NCBI GenBank assembly: GCA_018262195.1
Contig: JAGTRS010000012.1
Span: forward strand, 1-64,000
Length of the DNA: 64,000 bases
Reading direction: 5' to 3'
From: Pseudomonadota bacterium
Lineage (GTDB): Bacteria; Pseudomonadota; Gammaproteobacteria; Burkholderiales; Rhodocyclaceae
Position 1 is the first letter of the stretch. Every line of letters starts with the position of its first letter. Below, one piece after another: positions 27,567 to 36,885 of the stretch. Below the pieces are notes generated by a model. That model was given only the letters and a program-made list of their open reading frames with translations. It ran no database searches and was not told where the DNA came from. The translations under genes and the position numbers were made by a program.

Positions 27567-29105
27567 ATGGAAAACAAGGCTTCATTGCTGGATGAAAGTC
27601 CGGAAAGAATCACTCCCGTACAGGGCTGGCTACTCACCATTCTGGCCTGTGTCGGCACGACGATAATTGCCACGCCCTTGCTGGGGTATCTCGATCTGGC
27701 CAATATCGTCATGCTCTTCCTGCTCACCGTTCTGCTGGTCGCGGTGAAGCTGGGTCGCAATGCGGCCATCCTGGCCTCCATTCTCAGCGTTCTTCTGTTC
27801 GACATTTTCTTCGTGCCGCCCCGCTTTTCACTGGCGGTCAGCAATATCCAGTATCTGGTTACTTTTGCCGTGATGCTGGTGACGGCGCTGATTACTGCCC
27901 ACCTTGCCGCAGGGTTGAGGCAGCGCGCGCTGGAATCCCAGTCGCGAGAAAAACGGGCCCAGGCCCTGTACCAATTGGCTCGTGAACTGGCCGGCACATT
28001 GACGACCGGGCAAGTCATCGAAATAGCCCGGTCGTTCATCAGGACGCAACTGAATGCTCAGTCCGCAGTCCTGTTGCCGCATCCAGAAGATGAAGGGCTG
28101 AGCATCGTTCCACCATCAGAATCCCCGCCCATCGAGATGCATCTTGCTCTGGTGGCCTTTAAAAGTGGCCAGGTGGTGCGCAGCGACGAAGTGAGTGGCA
28201 TGGGCTATGCACCGCTGTATTTGCCACTGCGTGCCTCGATGCGGATGCGAGGTGTTCTGGCCATCCGGTTCGCCGACGATGTGGCAGAACCCTCAACCGA
28301 AACCACCTTGTTACTGGAAACCCTGGCCTCCCTGATCGCGGTTGCCGTTGAGCGGCTCCATTACGTTGATGTGGCGCAGGCTACGCAAGTCAAAATGCTG
28401 ACCGAACGCCTGCGCAGTTCCATCCTGTCGGCACTCTCCCACGATCTGCGTACCCCGCTGACCGCCATGGTGGGCCTGGCCGACTCCTTGTTCCTGATCA
28501 AGCCGCCGTTACCCGTTACCGCCCTTGAAACGGCTCAGGCATTGCATGAACAAGCCGACCGGCTGGCCGGGCTGGTGGCCAATCTCCTCGACATGGCCCG
28601 CCTCAATGCCGGCGAGGTGACCCTGCGCCGGGAGTGGCAGCCGCTCGAGGAAGTGGTCGGTGCCGGCATCAAGTTATTGGGTAATGCCCTTGCCAATCAC
28701 CCGGTCAAGGTCGACCTTCCCAGGGATTTGCCGCTCCTGGAGTTTGACGCCGTCCTGATCGAACGCGTGCTGTGCAATCTTCTGGAGAATGCTGCCAAGT
28801 ACTCCCCCGATGGCACGCCACTGCTGCTGGCAGCCGAGCAGGAGGCGGATGTGGTTCGGGTAAGCATCAGCGATCACGGCCCGGGATTTCCGGCCAAACG
28901 GCGTGACGACCTGTTCAAGATGTTTGTGCGGGGAGAAAGTGAATCCGGGAAGCCGGGAACCGGACTCGGTCTCGCCATCTGCAAAGCCATCGTGGAAGCC
29001 CATGGCGGAACCATCAATGCCGATAACCGGCCCGATGGCGGTGCCTGTGTCAGCTTTACCCTGCCCAAGGGCATGCCGCCGGTAGTCGAGGAGGAACTGG
29101 CATGA
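27567..29105 (+). CDS. Shortened KdpD-type sensor kinase (no N-terminal KdpD/Usp domains)
   Basis: A 512-residue membrane kinase matching the C-terminal half of KdpD. It has four closely spaced hydrophobic helices of the DUF4118 type (about 20-115), a GAF-like domain (about 130-265), HisKA with H292 in ALSHDLRTP and HATPase_c (DHGPGFP, GTGLGLAICKAIVE). Full KdpD is near 890 residues; the N-terminal cytoplasmic KdpD and Usp-like domains are absent, and the ATG sits directly before the membrane part. It overlaps the KdpE-like gene as ATGA and lies upstream of kup. No kdpFABC genes are visible, so it probably senses another K+ or envelope signal. Confidence 0.83.
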   Translation: MENKASLLDESPERITPVQGWLLTILACVGTTIIATPLLGYLDLANIVMLFLLTVLLVAVKLGRNAAILASILSVLLFDIFFVPPRFSLAVSNIQYLVTFAVMLVTALITAHLAAGLRQRALESQSREKRAQALYQLARELAGTLTTGQVIEIARSFIRTQLNAQSAVLLPHPEDEGLSIVPPSESPPIEMHLALVAFKSGQVVRSDEVSGMGYAPLYLPLRASMRMRGVLAIRFADDVAEPSTETTLLLETLASLIAVAVERLHYVDVAQATQVKMLTERLRSSILSALSHDLRTPLTAMVGLADSLFLIKPPLPVTALETAQALHEQADRLAGLVANLLDMARLNAGEVTLRREWQPLEEVVGAGIKLLGNALANHPVKVDLPRDLPLLEFDAVLIERVLCNLLENAAKYSPDGTPLLLAAEQEADVVRVSISDHGPGFPAKRRDDLFKMFVRGESESGKPGTGLGLAICKAIVEAHGGTINADNRPDGGACVSFTLPKGMPPVVEEELA

Positions 29106-29794
29106 ACGCGACACCCGCCAAAGTGCTGATCATCGAGGACGAAAAGCAGATTCGCCGCTTCGTGCGGGTTGCGGTCGAAGAAGAGGGTTGCCTGGTCAGC
29201 GAGGCCGAAACGATGAGCCAGGGGCTGCTTGAAGCCGGATCCCGGAAGCCCGACCTGTTGATTCTTGACCTCGGTCTGCCCGACGGGAATGGCATCGACC
29301 TGATCCGCGACTTGCGCAGCTGGTCGGATGTGCCGGTACTTATTCTTTCTGCCCGTTCGCAGGAGAACGACAAGATTGATGCGCTGGATGCTGGGGCCGA
29401 CGATTATCTGACCAAGCCCTTCAGCGTCGGCGAACTGCGGGCACGCGTCAGGGCTTTGCTGCGCCGCCGCAGTCGGAGCGGCGAGGCTGCATCTCCCGTC
29501 ATCGAGTTCGGGAAGGTCTCGGTGGATATGTCGCGTCGCGTGGTGGAGCGTGATGGCGAGCCAGTGCATCTGACGCCCATTGAATATCGCTTGCTTTCAA
29601 CCCTGCTGGCACACCCTGGCAAGGTACTGACCCAGCGCAATCTGCTGCGGGAAATCTGGGGCCCATCCTTCGTTGAGAGCAGCCATTACCTGCGAGTGTA
29701 TGTCGGACACTTGCGGCAAAAACTCGAAGACGATCCGACGCAACCGAAGCATTTCCTGACTGAAACCGGCGTCGGTTATCGCTTCCAGCCATAA
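29102..29794 (+). CDS. KdpE-like OmpR-family response regulator
   Basis: A 230-residue regulator: receiver domain with D56 in LLILDLGLPDGNG and a winged-helix domain ending in ETGVGYRFQP. The RDLRSWSDVPVLILSARSQE block is typical of KdpE. It overlaps the kinase gene by 4 bases, so the two form a two-component pair. The kup gene follows after 10 bases, which suggests it is part of the same transcript or its target. Confidence 0.88.
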   Translation: MNATPAKVLIIEDEKQIRRFVRVAVEEEGCLVSEAETMSQGLLEAGSRKPDLLILDLGLPDGNGIDLIRDLRSWSDVPVLILSARSQENDKIDALDAGADDYLTKPFSVGELRARVRALLRRRSRSGEAASPVIEFGKVSVDMSRRVVERDGEPVHLTPIEYRLLSTLLAHPGKVLTQRNLLREIWGPSFVESSHYLRVYVGHLRQKLEDDPTQPKHFLTETGVGYRFQP

Positions 29795-29804
29795 CGGGGA
29801 TTTC

Positions 29805-31685
29805 ATGCAAAAAGAACAAGACAAGAAGCGTCTGGCGACGCTGACGCTGGCCGCCCTCGGGGTTGTTTATGGTGACATTGGCACCAGCCCCCTGTATTCC
29901 ATCAAGGAGGTATTTGGCGGAGCCCACCATCCGGTGCCGATTACGCCGGATAACGTCCTCGGCATTCTGTCGCTATTCTTCTGGTCGCTCATCATCGTGG
30001 TGACACTGAAATACGTGTTCTTCATCATGCGAGCCAATAACCGGGGCGAGGGCGGCATCATCGCGCTGATGACCCTGGCAATGCACAAGGGGGTTGCCGG
30101 TTCCTGGCAACAAAAGATGCTGGTGATGCTCGGCTTGTTTGGTGCTGCGTTGTTCTATGGGGACGGCATCATCACACCCGCCATTTCAGTCCTCTCGGCG
30201 GTCGAGGGGCTGGAAATACTGACCCCGGCCTTCAAGCCGTACATCATGCCCATTACGCTGATCACGCTGGTCGGGTTGTTTGTCTTCCAGCGTCGCGGGA
30301 CGGCCAGCGTTGGCGCACTGTTCGGGCCGGTCATGCTGCTCTGGTTTGCCGTGCTGGCTATCCTCGGGGCTGCTGCCATTATCGATAACCCGGCGGTTCT
30401 CGCGGCCCTCAACCCAGTGCACGCGTTCCGATTCCTGACCGGCAATTCCCTGCTCGGCTTCTTCGCGCTGGGGGCGGTGGTGCTGTGCATCACTGGTGGT
30501 GAAGCACTGTATGCCGACATGGGGCATTTCGGTGCGAAGCCGATTCAGTATGCCTGGCTGGGGTATGTCCTGCCGGCATTGCTCCTCAACTATTTTGGTC
30601 AGGGCGCCCTCCTGTTGGCTGACCCGGCCAGCGTCGAAAATCCGTTTTATCTGCTCGCTCCGGAGTGGGGGCGATATCCCCTGGTTGCCCTGGCGACCGT
30701 GGCGACGGTGATTGCATCGCAAGCTGTGATCTCAGGTGCGTTCTCCATCACCCAGCAGGCCATTCAGCTCGGCTACACGCCGCGTCTGGAAATCCAGCAC
30801 ACCTCTGATCGGGAAATCGGACAGATCTACCTGCCGGCGATCAACTGGATGATGCTCATTGCCATCATCGCGCTGGTCATCGAATTCGGCTCCTCTTCCA
30901 ACCTGGCAGCGGCCTACGGGATTGCCGTCACCGGCACGATGCTGATTACCAATATCCTGGCCATCGCCGTTGCCGTGCGGCTCTGGAACTGGAGTCCCAC
31001 CCGGGCAATCCTGGGTGCCACGCCTTTCATCTGCATTGATCTGGGCTTCTTCCTGGCCAATTCCGTCAAGATTCCCGATGGCGGCTGGTTCCCGCTTGTC
31101 TTTGGTCTGGCGGTCTTCATCCTGCTGACGACCTGGAAGCGGGGGCGCGAATTGCTCGGGCTGCGCCTGGCGGCCGATGCCATGCAGTTGAAGCCCTTTG
31201 CCACCGATATCGTTGGCAGTGGCGTTGAGCGAGTTTCGGGAACCGCCATTTTCATGACACCCGATCCGGAACTGGTGCCCCACGCCATGCTGCACAGCCT
31301 GAAACACTACAAGGCCCTGCACGAGCAGGTCATCGTGATGAGTGTGAAGGTCTTCGATGTGCCCCATGTACCGGATGTGGATCGCGTCGAGGTGCATCGT
31401 CTGAGCAATAATTTCAGCCAGGTTGTCGTGCAGTATGGCTTCAAGGACGAACCGGATATTCCCGCGGCGCTGGCGTTGTGTCGGGAGTCAGGCCTGGCTA
31501 TCGAACCGATGGATACCTCCTTCTTCCTGGGGCGCGAGACCTTGATTCCGAAACTGGGTTCCGAGATGGCTTACTGGCGGGAGCTCTTGTTCGTGGCGAT
31601 GTTCCGTAATGCCGGCAGTGCAACGGCTTTCTTCAAGATTCCGTCGAATCGCGTTGTCGAGCTTGGTTCGCAAGTGGTGCTTTGA
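29805..31685 (+). CDS. kup: Low-affinity potassium transporter Kup
   Basis: Inner-membrane K+ uptake protein (K+/H+ symport in characterised members), 626 residues. It has the family start LAALGVVYGDIGTSPLYS and a dozen hydrophobic helices in the first about 460 residues, followed by a cytoplasmic C-terminal domain. The ATG is 10 bases after the KdpE-like gene. The context puts a constitutive-type K+ transporter under a possible dedicated two-component control, which is unusual. Confidence 0.95.
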   Translation: MQKEQDKKRLATLTLAALGVVYGDIGTSPLYSIKEVFGGAHHPVPITPDNVLGILSLFFWSLIIVVTLKYVFFIMRANNRGEGGIIALMTLAMHKGVAGSWQQKMLVMLGLFGAALFYGDGIITPAISVLSAVEGLEILTPAFKPYIMPITLITLVGLFVFQRRGTASVGALFGPVMLLWFAVLAILGAAAIIDNPAVLAALNPVHAFRFLTGNSLLGFFALGAVVLCITGGEALYADMGHFGAKPIQYAWLGYVLPALLLNYFGQGALLLADPASVENPFYLLAPEWGRYPLVALATVATVIASQAVISGAFSITQQAIQLGYTPRLEIQHTSDREIGQIYLPAINWMMLIAIIALVIEFGSSSNLAAAYGIAVTGTMLITNILAIAVAVRLWNWSPTRAILGATPFICIDLGFFLANSVKIPDGGWFPLVFGLAVFILLTTWKRGRELLGLRLAADAMQLKPFATDIVGSGVERVSGTAIFMTPDPELVPHAMLHSLKHYKALHEQVIVMSVKVFDVPHVPDVDRVEVHRLSNNFSQVVVQYGFKDEPDIPAALALCRESGLAIEPMDTSFFLGRETLIPKLGSEMAYWRELLFVAMFRNAGSATAFFKIPSNRVVELGSQVVL

Positions 31686-31722
31686 TGGAAGGGGATGGCT
31701 GCCGTTCCGGATAACGATTGAC

Positions 31723-31740
31723 GCGATGGCATGCCATCGC
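31723..31740. repeat. Perfect 18-bp palindrome
   Basis: GCGATGGCATGCCATCGC is its own reverse complement. It lies between kup and the DUF4239-like gene and could be an operator or, as RNA, a 7-bp stem with a CATG loop. No T-run follows. Confidence 0.8.
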
Positions 31741-31781
31741 CCAGACTCGTACAGTTCAATCGATTAATCGGACTTACGAAA

Positions 31782-32558
31782 ATGCCCACCAGCAACTGGC
31801 ATATTTATGATCACTACGGCTATGCCTTTCTGGCCGTTGTCGGGACCTTTGGCGCGGTCGCTGCTGTCCAGTGGGTGCTGCACCGGCCGCGCTGGGCTGG
31901 CTGGATCGGCTCTTTGCAGGGGGTGGCGCCGCCTTTCATCAACATTATCGGGGTGCTGTTCGGCCTGACCCTGGCCTTCCTGGCCAATGACACCTGGAGT
32001 GCCCATGACCGGGCGATGAATGCCGTGTTCAAGGAGGCCGACTCGCTGCGCAGTATCGGCATTCTGTCCCGCCAGTTGGCCGAGCCTTTACGTAGCGAAG
32101 TGGGCGTCGCGCTCTCCCGCTACGGTCGGGCCAGTGCGGCCGAATGGCCGATGCTGGCGGCCCGCCAGTCGAGCGCTGAAGTGACCGCTTTGGCCGATTC
32201 GCTGCTTACCCTGCTTGCCAGCCCGAAGATTGTCGCCAGCGCCGGGGAGAACGTGCAGGCCCTGATGCTGCGCAAGGCGATCGAAATTCGCGATGAGCGC
32301 GATTTGCGCATCGGCCTGAGCCAGACCCACGTCAATCCGCTTAAATGGCTGGGCATGGCTTTCCTCGGTTTCCTGACCCTGCTTTCCGTATCCGTTGTGC
32401 ACGTCGACAAACCGCGTGCAGCGATGGTCGCCGTCATTCTTTTTGCGCTCGCCGCCGCCCCGACTGCCGCCATCGTGTTGATCCAGGGCAATCCGTTCCA
32501 GCAGCCGACCTCAGTGAATCCAGCACCGATTCTCGAAGCGGTTGGCGATCAGCATTGA
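31782..32558 (+). CDS. DUF4239-like (bestrophin-like) membrane protein
   Basis: A 258-residue inner-membrane protein with hydrophobic helices near residues 11-31, 45-65, about 190-210 and 215-235, and a soluble helical middle part. The layout resembles DUF4239 proteins, distantly compared with bestrophin anion channels. Function unknown. The ATG at 31782 gives a plausible N-terminus; another in-frame ATG at 31731 lies inside the 18-bp palindrome. Neither has a clear ribosome site. Its position after kup is suggestive of an ion-transport role, but nothing more. Confidence 0.6.
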   Translation: MPTSNWHIYDHYGYAFLAVVGTFGAVAAVQWVLHRPRWAGWIGSLQGVAPPFINIIGVLFGLTLAFLANDTWSAHDRAMNAVFKEADSLRSIGILSRQLAEPLRSEVGVALSRYGRASAAEWPMLAARQSSAEVTALADSLLTLLASPKIVASAGENVQALMLRKAIEIRDERDLRIGLSQTHVNPLKWLGMAFLGFLTLLSVSVVHVDKPRAAMVAVILFALAAAPTAAIVLIQGNPFQQPTSVNPAPILEAVGDQH

Positions 32559-32711
32559 GCGCAAAAACAATGCTGATCGTACCGCTTGGTGCCGGAAGAT
32601 ACTCCCGAGAAGCCCATTCAAGTGCCATCCCCGGCTGGGAAACGAATTGACAAAAATGTAGTATTTGATATATTGTATTTGGCTCAGGCGTTCAATATTC
32701 AGGACAAATTC

Positions 32712-33869
32712 GTGACGCAGACTCCGATCCATCCTCAACATGAAATGACCATTCTGGTCGTTGATGACACGCCCTTCAATCTGACACTGATGTCGGCGGT
32801 CCTCAAGAAGCATTACAACGTCAAAGAGGCTTCTTCAGGCGTTGATGCGCTGGCGATGATCCGCTCGGGGCCAATGCCGGATCTCATCCTGCTCGACATC
32901 ATGATGCCCAAAATGGATGGCTACGAGGTCTGCCGGCAACTCAAGGCTGATCCTGCGACGGCCAATATCCCGGTAATCTTCCTGACGGCCAACGTTTCCA
33001 GCGACGATGAAGAGAAAGGCTTTGAACTCGGGGCGGTCGATTACATCACCAAGCCGATCAAGCAGCGGGTTGTGCTGGCCCGGATCAAGACGCATCTCCA
33101 GCTCAAGGCCTCGGCGGATTTTCTCGAAGACAAGGCGGCCTATCTGGAAAACGAGGTGGCACGCCGCTCTCAGGAGATCGAGGCAATTCAGGATGTCACC
33201 ATCCTCGCCATGGCCTCAATGGCCGAAACGCGGGATAACGAAACCGGCAACCACATCCGGCGTACCCAGTTTTATGTTCGCGCCCTGGCCGAAAAGCTGC
33301 GCCAGCATCCACGCTTCTCAAGCTTCCTCTCCGAGCGAACCATCAACATGCTGTTCAAGTCAGCGCCGTTGCACGATATCGGCAAGGTTGGCATCCCGGA
33401 CCACATCCTGCTCAAGCCAGGCCGCTTCACGCCTGAGGAGTTCGAGGTCATGAAGGCGCATACGACTCTGGGGCGCGATGCGATCATCAATGCCGAACGC
33501 CGCCTGGGGATCAGCGTCGAGTTCCTGAAATACGCCAAGGAGATTGCCTACAGTCATCAGGAGAAATGGGATGGCAGTGGCTACCCGGAAGCACTGGCCG
33601 GTGATGCGATTCCTGTTTCGGCCCGCATCATGGCGGTGGCCGATGTTTACGACGCACTAATCAGCCGTCGCCCGTACAAGAACCCTTTCCCGCATGACAA
33701 GGCGGTCGAGATGATCATCGAGGGGCGGGGCAGCCACTTCGATCCCGATATGGTCGATGCCTTCGTCGAACTTCAGGACGAATTCTTCGCCATCAGCCAG
33801 CGCTATGCCGACAGCGACGCGGATATCGAGGAAAAGACGCGTCAGATCGAACGGATGCGCAGCACCTGA
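32712..33869 (+). CDS. Response regulator with HD-GYP c-di-GMP phosphodiesterase domain
   Basis: RpfG-type protein of 385 residues. The receiver domain has D62 in LLDIMMPKMDG; after a short coiled linker (about 125-165) the HD-GYP domain has H221-D222 in HDIGKVGIPDHILLKPG and HQEKWDGSGYP at 282-292. It should hydrolyse c-di-GMP when phosphorylated. The start is a GTG at 32712 with AGGA 7 bases upstream; the ATG at 32745 and a TTG at 32586 have no such site. No kinase gene is adjacent. Confidence 0.9.
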   Translation: MTQTPIHPQHEMTILVVDDTPFNLTLMSAVLKKHYNVKEASSGVDALAMIRSGPMPDLILLDIMMPKMDGYEVCRQLKADPATANIPVIFLTANVSSDDEEKGFELGAVDYITKPIKQRVVLARIKTHLQLKASADFLEDKAAYLENEVARRSQEIEAIQDVTILAMASMAETRDNETGNHIRRTQFYVRALAEKLRQHPRFSSFLSERTINMLFKSAPLHDIGKVGIPDHILLKPGRFTPEEFEVMKAHTTLGRDAIINAERRLGISVEFLKYAKEIAYSHQEKWDGSGYPEALAGDAIPVSARIMAVADVYDALISRRPYKNPFPHDKAVEMIIEGRGSHFDPDMVDAFVELQDEFFAISQRYADSDADIEEKTRQIERMRST

Positions 33870-33925
33870 TCGGGTGCTCCTGCCTGCCACGCCGGGTGGC
33901 AGCACCGCCCACCCGATGTCCTGTT

Positions 33926-35125
33926 TCACTCCTTGATCGGCTGGACCTTGCTCGCCGCCAGCTTGGCCCGTTCCCGGGCCTGATCGGTGTTGTCGCCATT
34001 GGCGACAGCAACCCCCATGCGCCGCTTCTTGAACGCTTCCGGCTTGCCGAATAGCCGCAGGTCGGTGCGCGGCACCGCCAGCGCCTGCTCCAGCCCTTCG
34101 AAGGCAATACCCTTTTCTTCCATGCCGCCGTAGATGACCGCCGAGGCGCCCACTTCGCGCAAGGCGGTATCGACGGGCAGGCCGAGGATGGCGCGGGCGT
34201 GTAGTTCGAATTCCGAGAAGCGCTGCGAACAGAGCGTGACCAGCCCGGTATCGTGCGGCCGGGGGCTGACTTCCGAGAACCAGACCATGTCACCCTTGAC
34301 GAACAATTCAACGCCGAACAGGCCGCGGCCACCCAGGTTGCCGGTGACGGCGGCGGCGATTTCCTGCGCCCGATGCAGGGCGGCCGGGGTCATCGCCTGC
34401 GGCTGCCATGATTCGACATAGTCGCCGCCGATCTGCACGTGGCCGATTGGCTCGCAGAAGTGAGTCACCACTTCTCCGCTGGTGTTCCGGGCGCGGACGG
34501 TGAGCAGGGTGATTTCGTAATCGAAGTCGATGAAGCCCTCGACGATGACCCGGCCCTGATTGACCCGGCCACCACTGGCCGCGTAATCCCAGGCTTTCTG
34601 GACATCGTCCGGACCGCGCAGCAGCGACTGGCCCTTGCCGGACGATGACATGGTGGGTTTGACGATGCAGGGGTAGCCAATACCGGCATCGATGGCAGCC
34701 TGCAGTTCGGCCAGTGAATCAGCAAATTGGTACGGCGAGGTCGGCAGGCCGAGTTCCTCGGCAGCCAGCCGGCGGATGCCTTCGCGGTTCATGGTCAGCT
34801 TGGCGGCACGGGCGGTCGGGATCACTTCGGCCAGGCCGGCCGCTTCGATCTCGACCAGCGTGTCGGTGGCAATGGCTTCGATTTCCGGCACGATCAGGTG
34901 CGGCTTTTCCTGCTCGACCAGCTGGCGCAGCGCTGCACCGTCGGTCATCGAAATGACGTGGGCGCGATGGGCCACCTGATGGCCCGGGGCGTTTTCGTAG
35001 CGGTCGACGGCGATCACTTCTACGCCCAGGCGCTGCAGCGCGATGATCACTTCCTTGCCGAGTTCGCCGGCACCGAGCAGCATGACGCGCAGGGCTGAGG
35101 GGGAAAGCGGGGTGCCGATTTTCAT
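33926..35125 (-). CDS. purT: Formate-dependent GAR transformylase (PurT)
   Basis: Purine biosynthesis enzyme that formylates glycinamide ribonucleotide with formate and ATP, replacing folate-dependent PurN. The 399-residue ATP-grasp protein has [20 protein letters not shown] near the N-terminus, the [12 protein letters not shown] nucleotide loop and the [10 protein letters not shown] metal and substrate motif. GAGG precedes the ATG. It is monocistronic, facing away from the ArnT-like gene. Confidence 0.95.
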   Translation of the reverse strand: MKIGTPLSPSALRVMLLGAGELGKEVIIALQRLGVEVIAVDRYENAPGHQVAHRAHVISMTDGAALRQLVEQEKPHLIVPEIEAIATDTLVEIEAAGLAEVIPTARAAKLTMNREGIRRLAAEELGLPTSPYQFADSLAELQAAIDAGIGYPCIVKPTMSSSGKGQSLLRGPDDVQKAWDYAASGGRVNQGRVIVEGFIDFDYEITLLTVRARNTSGEVVTHFCEPIGHVQIGGDYVESWQPQAMTPAALHRAQEIAAAVTGNLGGRGLFGVELFVKGDMVWFSEVSPRPHDTGLVTLCSQRFSEFELHARAILGLPVDTALREVGASAVIYGGMEEKGIAFEGLEQALAVPRTDLRLFGKPEAFKKRRMGVAVANGDNTDQARERAKLAASKVQPIKE

Positions 35126-35232
35126 GGTTTGCCTCGAAGGTCGATGGAGAAAGTCGGGCGAATTTAGGCGTCGGCTGCAGCAACGTCAAGTCGGCACAAT
35201 GCCGGTGGTCGGGGAAGCTGGCTGCCCTGCCT

Positions 35233-35238
35233 TATAAT
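35233..35238 (+). promoter_or_regulatory. -10 box very close to the start of the ArnT-like gene
   Basis: Perfect TATAAT with only 6 bases before the ATG at 35245. If used, transcription would begin at or within the start codon, giving a leaderless message. No -35 match is seen. Confidence 0.35.
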
Positions 35239-35244
35239 GCCGCG

Positions 35245-36885
35245 ATGCAAGCCAGACCACTCCTTCACTCCATCGAGCGCTTCCTGCTGTCGCCGTTCAG
35301 CCTGGTGCTGGCGATCGTGATTGCCTTCGTGCTCAATGCCTATAGCCTGCCGCTGACCGACGTCGACGAAGGGGCGTTTTCCGAGGCAACGCGCGAAATG
35401 ATGGCGCGCGGCAACCTGATCTCGCCGACCCTGAACGATGCGCCGCGCCACGACAAGCCGATCCTGATCTACTGGGCGCAGGCCGTGTCGGTCAGCGTGC
35501 TTGGCGTCAGTGAAATCGGCTTCCGGCTACCGTCGATCATTGCCAGCATTCTCTGGCTGGTCTTCCTCTACCGCTTCTGCCTGCGCCATGCCGACCGGCG
35601 AACTGCCCAGGTCGCTTCGCTGGTCATGGCCTTGTCGCTGGCGGTTGGCTTCATCGCCAAGGCCGCGATTTCGGATGCCCTGCTCAATCTGTTCATCGCC
35701 CTGTCGATGTTCGGTATCTACGATTTCTTCTGTGCCAGTCGGGATGGCAAGAGCCCAAAACAGATCCGCCGGCTCCTGTTCTTCGTCTATGCCATGCTCG
35801 GCCTTGGGTTCCTGACCAAGGGGCCGGTTGCCGTGATGTTCCCGCTGCTGATCAGCGGCATCTTCTTTGTTTCGGCCGGTGCCTGGCGCGACTGGTTGAA
35901 GGCCGCCTTTTTCTGGCCGGGTTGGCTGCTCTTCCTGGCCATTGTTGTGCCCTGGCATGTGTTGGTCTATCTCGATCAGGGCGACGCCTTCTTCCGTGGC
36001 TTCTATCTGAAACACAACCTGAACCGCTACTCCAATACCTTCGAAGGGCATGGCGGCAAGTGGTATTACTACCTCGTCGTGCTGCCTTTCGTGCTGATGC
36101 CTTTCACCGGCTGGCTGTTCGCCATCGTCGGCAAGCTGCTCAAGAAACTGCGCTCGGCGCCGCTCGGCATGGCTTCTGGCGAAGGCCTGCTGGAACGCTA
36201 TCTTGTCCTGTGGTTCGTGGTCGTCTTCGGCTTCTTCTCCTTCTCCGGGACGCAGCTGCCGCACTACCTTCTTTATGGCTGCACGCCGGTGTTCATCCTG
36301 CTCGCCCGTTATCGACCCGAGTTCGAACGCCGCTGGCTGGCCTATGTGCCACTGATAGCCTTTGCCCTGCTGCTCGCCGCGCTGCCAGAAGTGCTGGTCT
36401 TTGCTGCCGGCAAGGCCGCCAAGCCCTTTGAAAAAATGCTGCTCGACGGGCTGGTTGCCGCATTCTCCGACGAGGCGCGCTGGTTGTTGCCTCTGCTGGC
36501 AGTCGCCGTCATCGCGCTCGCCCTTTGGCGCGCCCTGCCGGTCTGGCAGGGACTGGTCATCGCCGGCCTGCTGCAGGCGCTGGTCGTTGCAACGGTCATC
36601 GCGCCACGTGTAATTGGTGTGACTCAAGGTCCGATCCGCGAGGCAGCCATGGTTGCCCAGCAAAGTGGCGGTACGGTGGTGGCCTGGCGCATCATCATGC
36701 CCAGCTTCAGCGTCTATCGTCAGTCGGCGACCCCGACCCGGATACCTGTCGAGGGCGAACTGGTGCTGACCCGTACCGACCGCCAGCATGAGGTGCAAAA
36801 GCTGCTGGCGCCGGGGCTGGTACTACGTGAGGTTTATCAACGTAGCTTCGTCACTCTGGCTCGCGTCGAACCAGGGAAGCCGTAA
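35245..36885 (+). CDS. ArnT-like glycosyltransferase family 39 membrane protein
   Basis: A 546-residue multi-spanning inner-membrane protein. It has the GT39/PMT-type first periplasmic loop with the catalytic acidic pair (DVDEGAFSEATREM, about residues 35-48) followed by about eleven further hydrophobic helices and a short soluble C-terminus. Such enzymes move a sugar from undecaprenyl phosphate onto lipid A or another envelope acceptor; ArnT adds aminoarabinose. No arnBCADEF genes are near, so the donor is open. It overlaps the PAP2 gene by one base (TAATG). Confidence 0.82.
   Translation: MQARPLLHSIERFLLSPFSLVLAIVIAFVLNAYSLPLTDVDEGAFSEATREMMARGNLISPTLNDAPRHDKPILIYWAQAVSVSVLGVSEIGFRLPSIIASILWLVFLYRFCLRHADRRTAQVASLVMALSLAVGFIAKAAISDALLNLFIALSMFGIYDFFCASRDGKSPKQIRRLLFFVYAMLGLGFLTKGPVAVMFPLLISGIFFVSAGAWRDWLKAAFFWPGWLLFLAIVVPWHVLVYLDQGDAFFRGFYLKHNLNRYSNTFEGHGGKWYYYLVVLPFVLMPFTGWLFAIVGKLLKKLRSAPLGMASGEGLLERYLVLWFVVVFGFFSFSGTQLPHYLLYGCTPVFILLARYRPEFERRWLAYVPLIAFALLLAALPEVLVFAAGKAAKPFEKMLLDGLVAAFSDEARWLLPLLAVAVIALALWRALPVWQGLVIAGLLQALVVATVIAPRVIGVTQGPIREAAMVAQQSGGTVVAWRIIMPSFSVYRQSATPTRIPVEGELVLTRTDRQHEVQKLLAPGLVLREVYQRSFVTLARVEPGKP

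Noticed and set aside
35527-36798. 423-codon minus-strand frame opposite the ArnT-like gene
   Set aside because: Gln/His/Glu-rich low-complexity product without any motif; the plus strand encodes a clear GT39 membrane protein.
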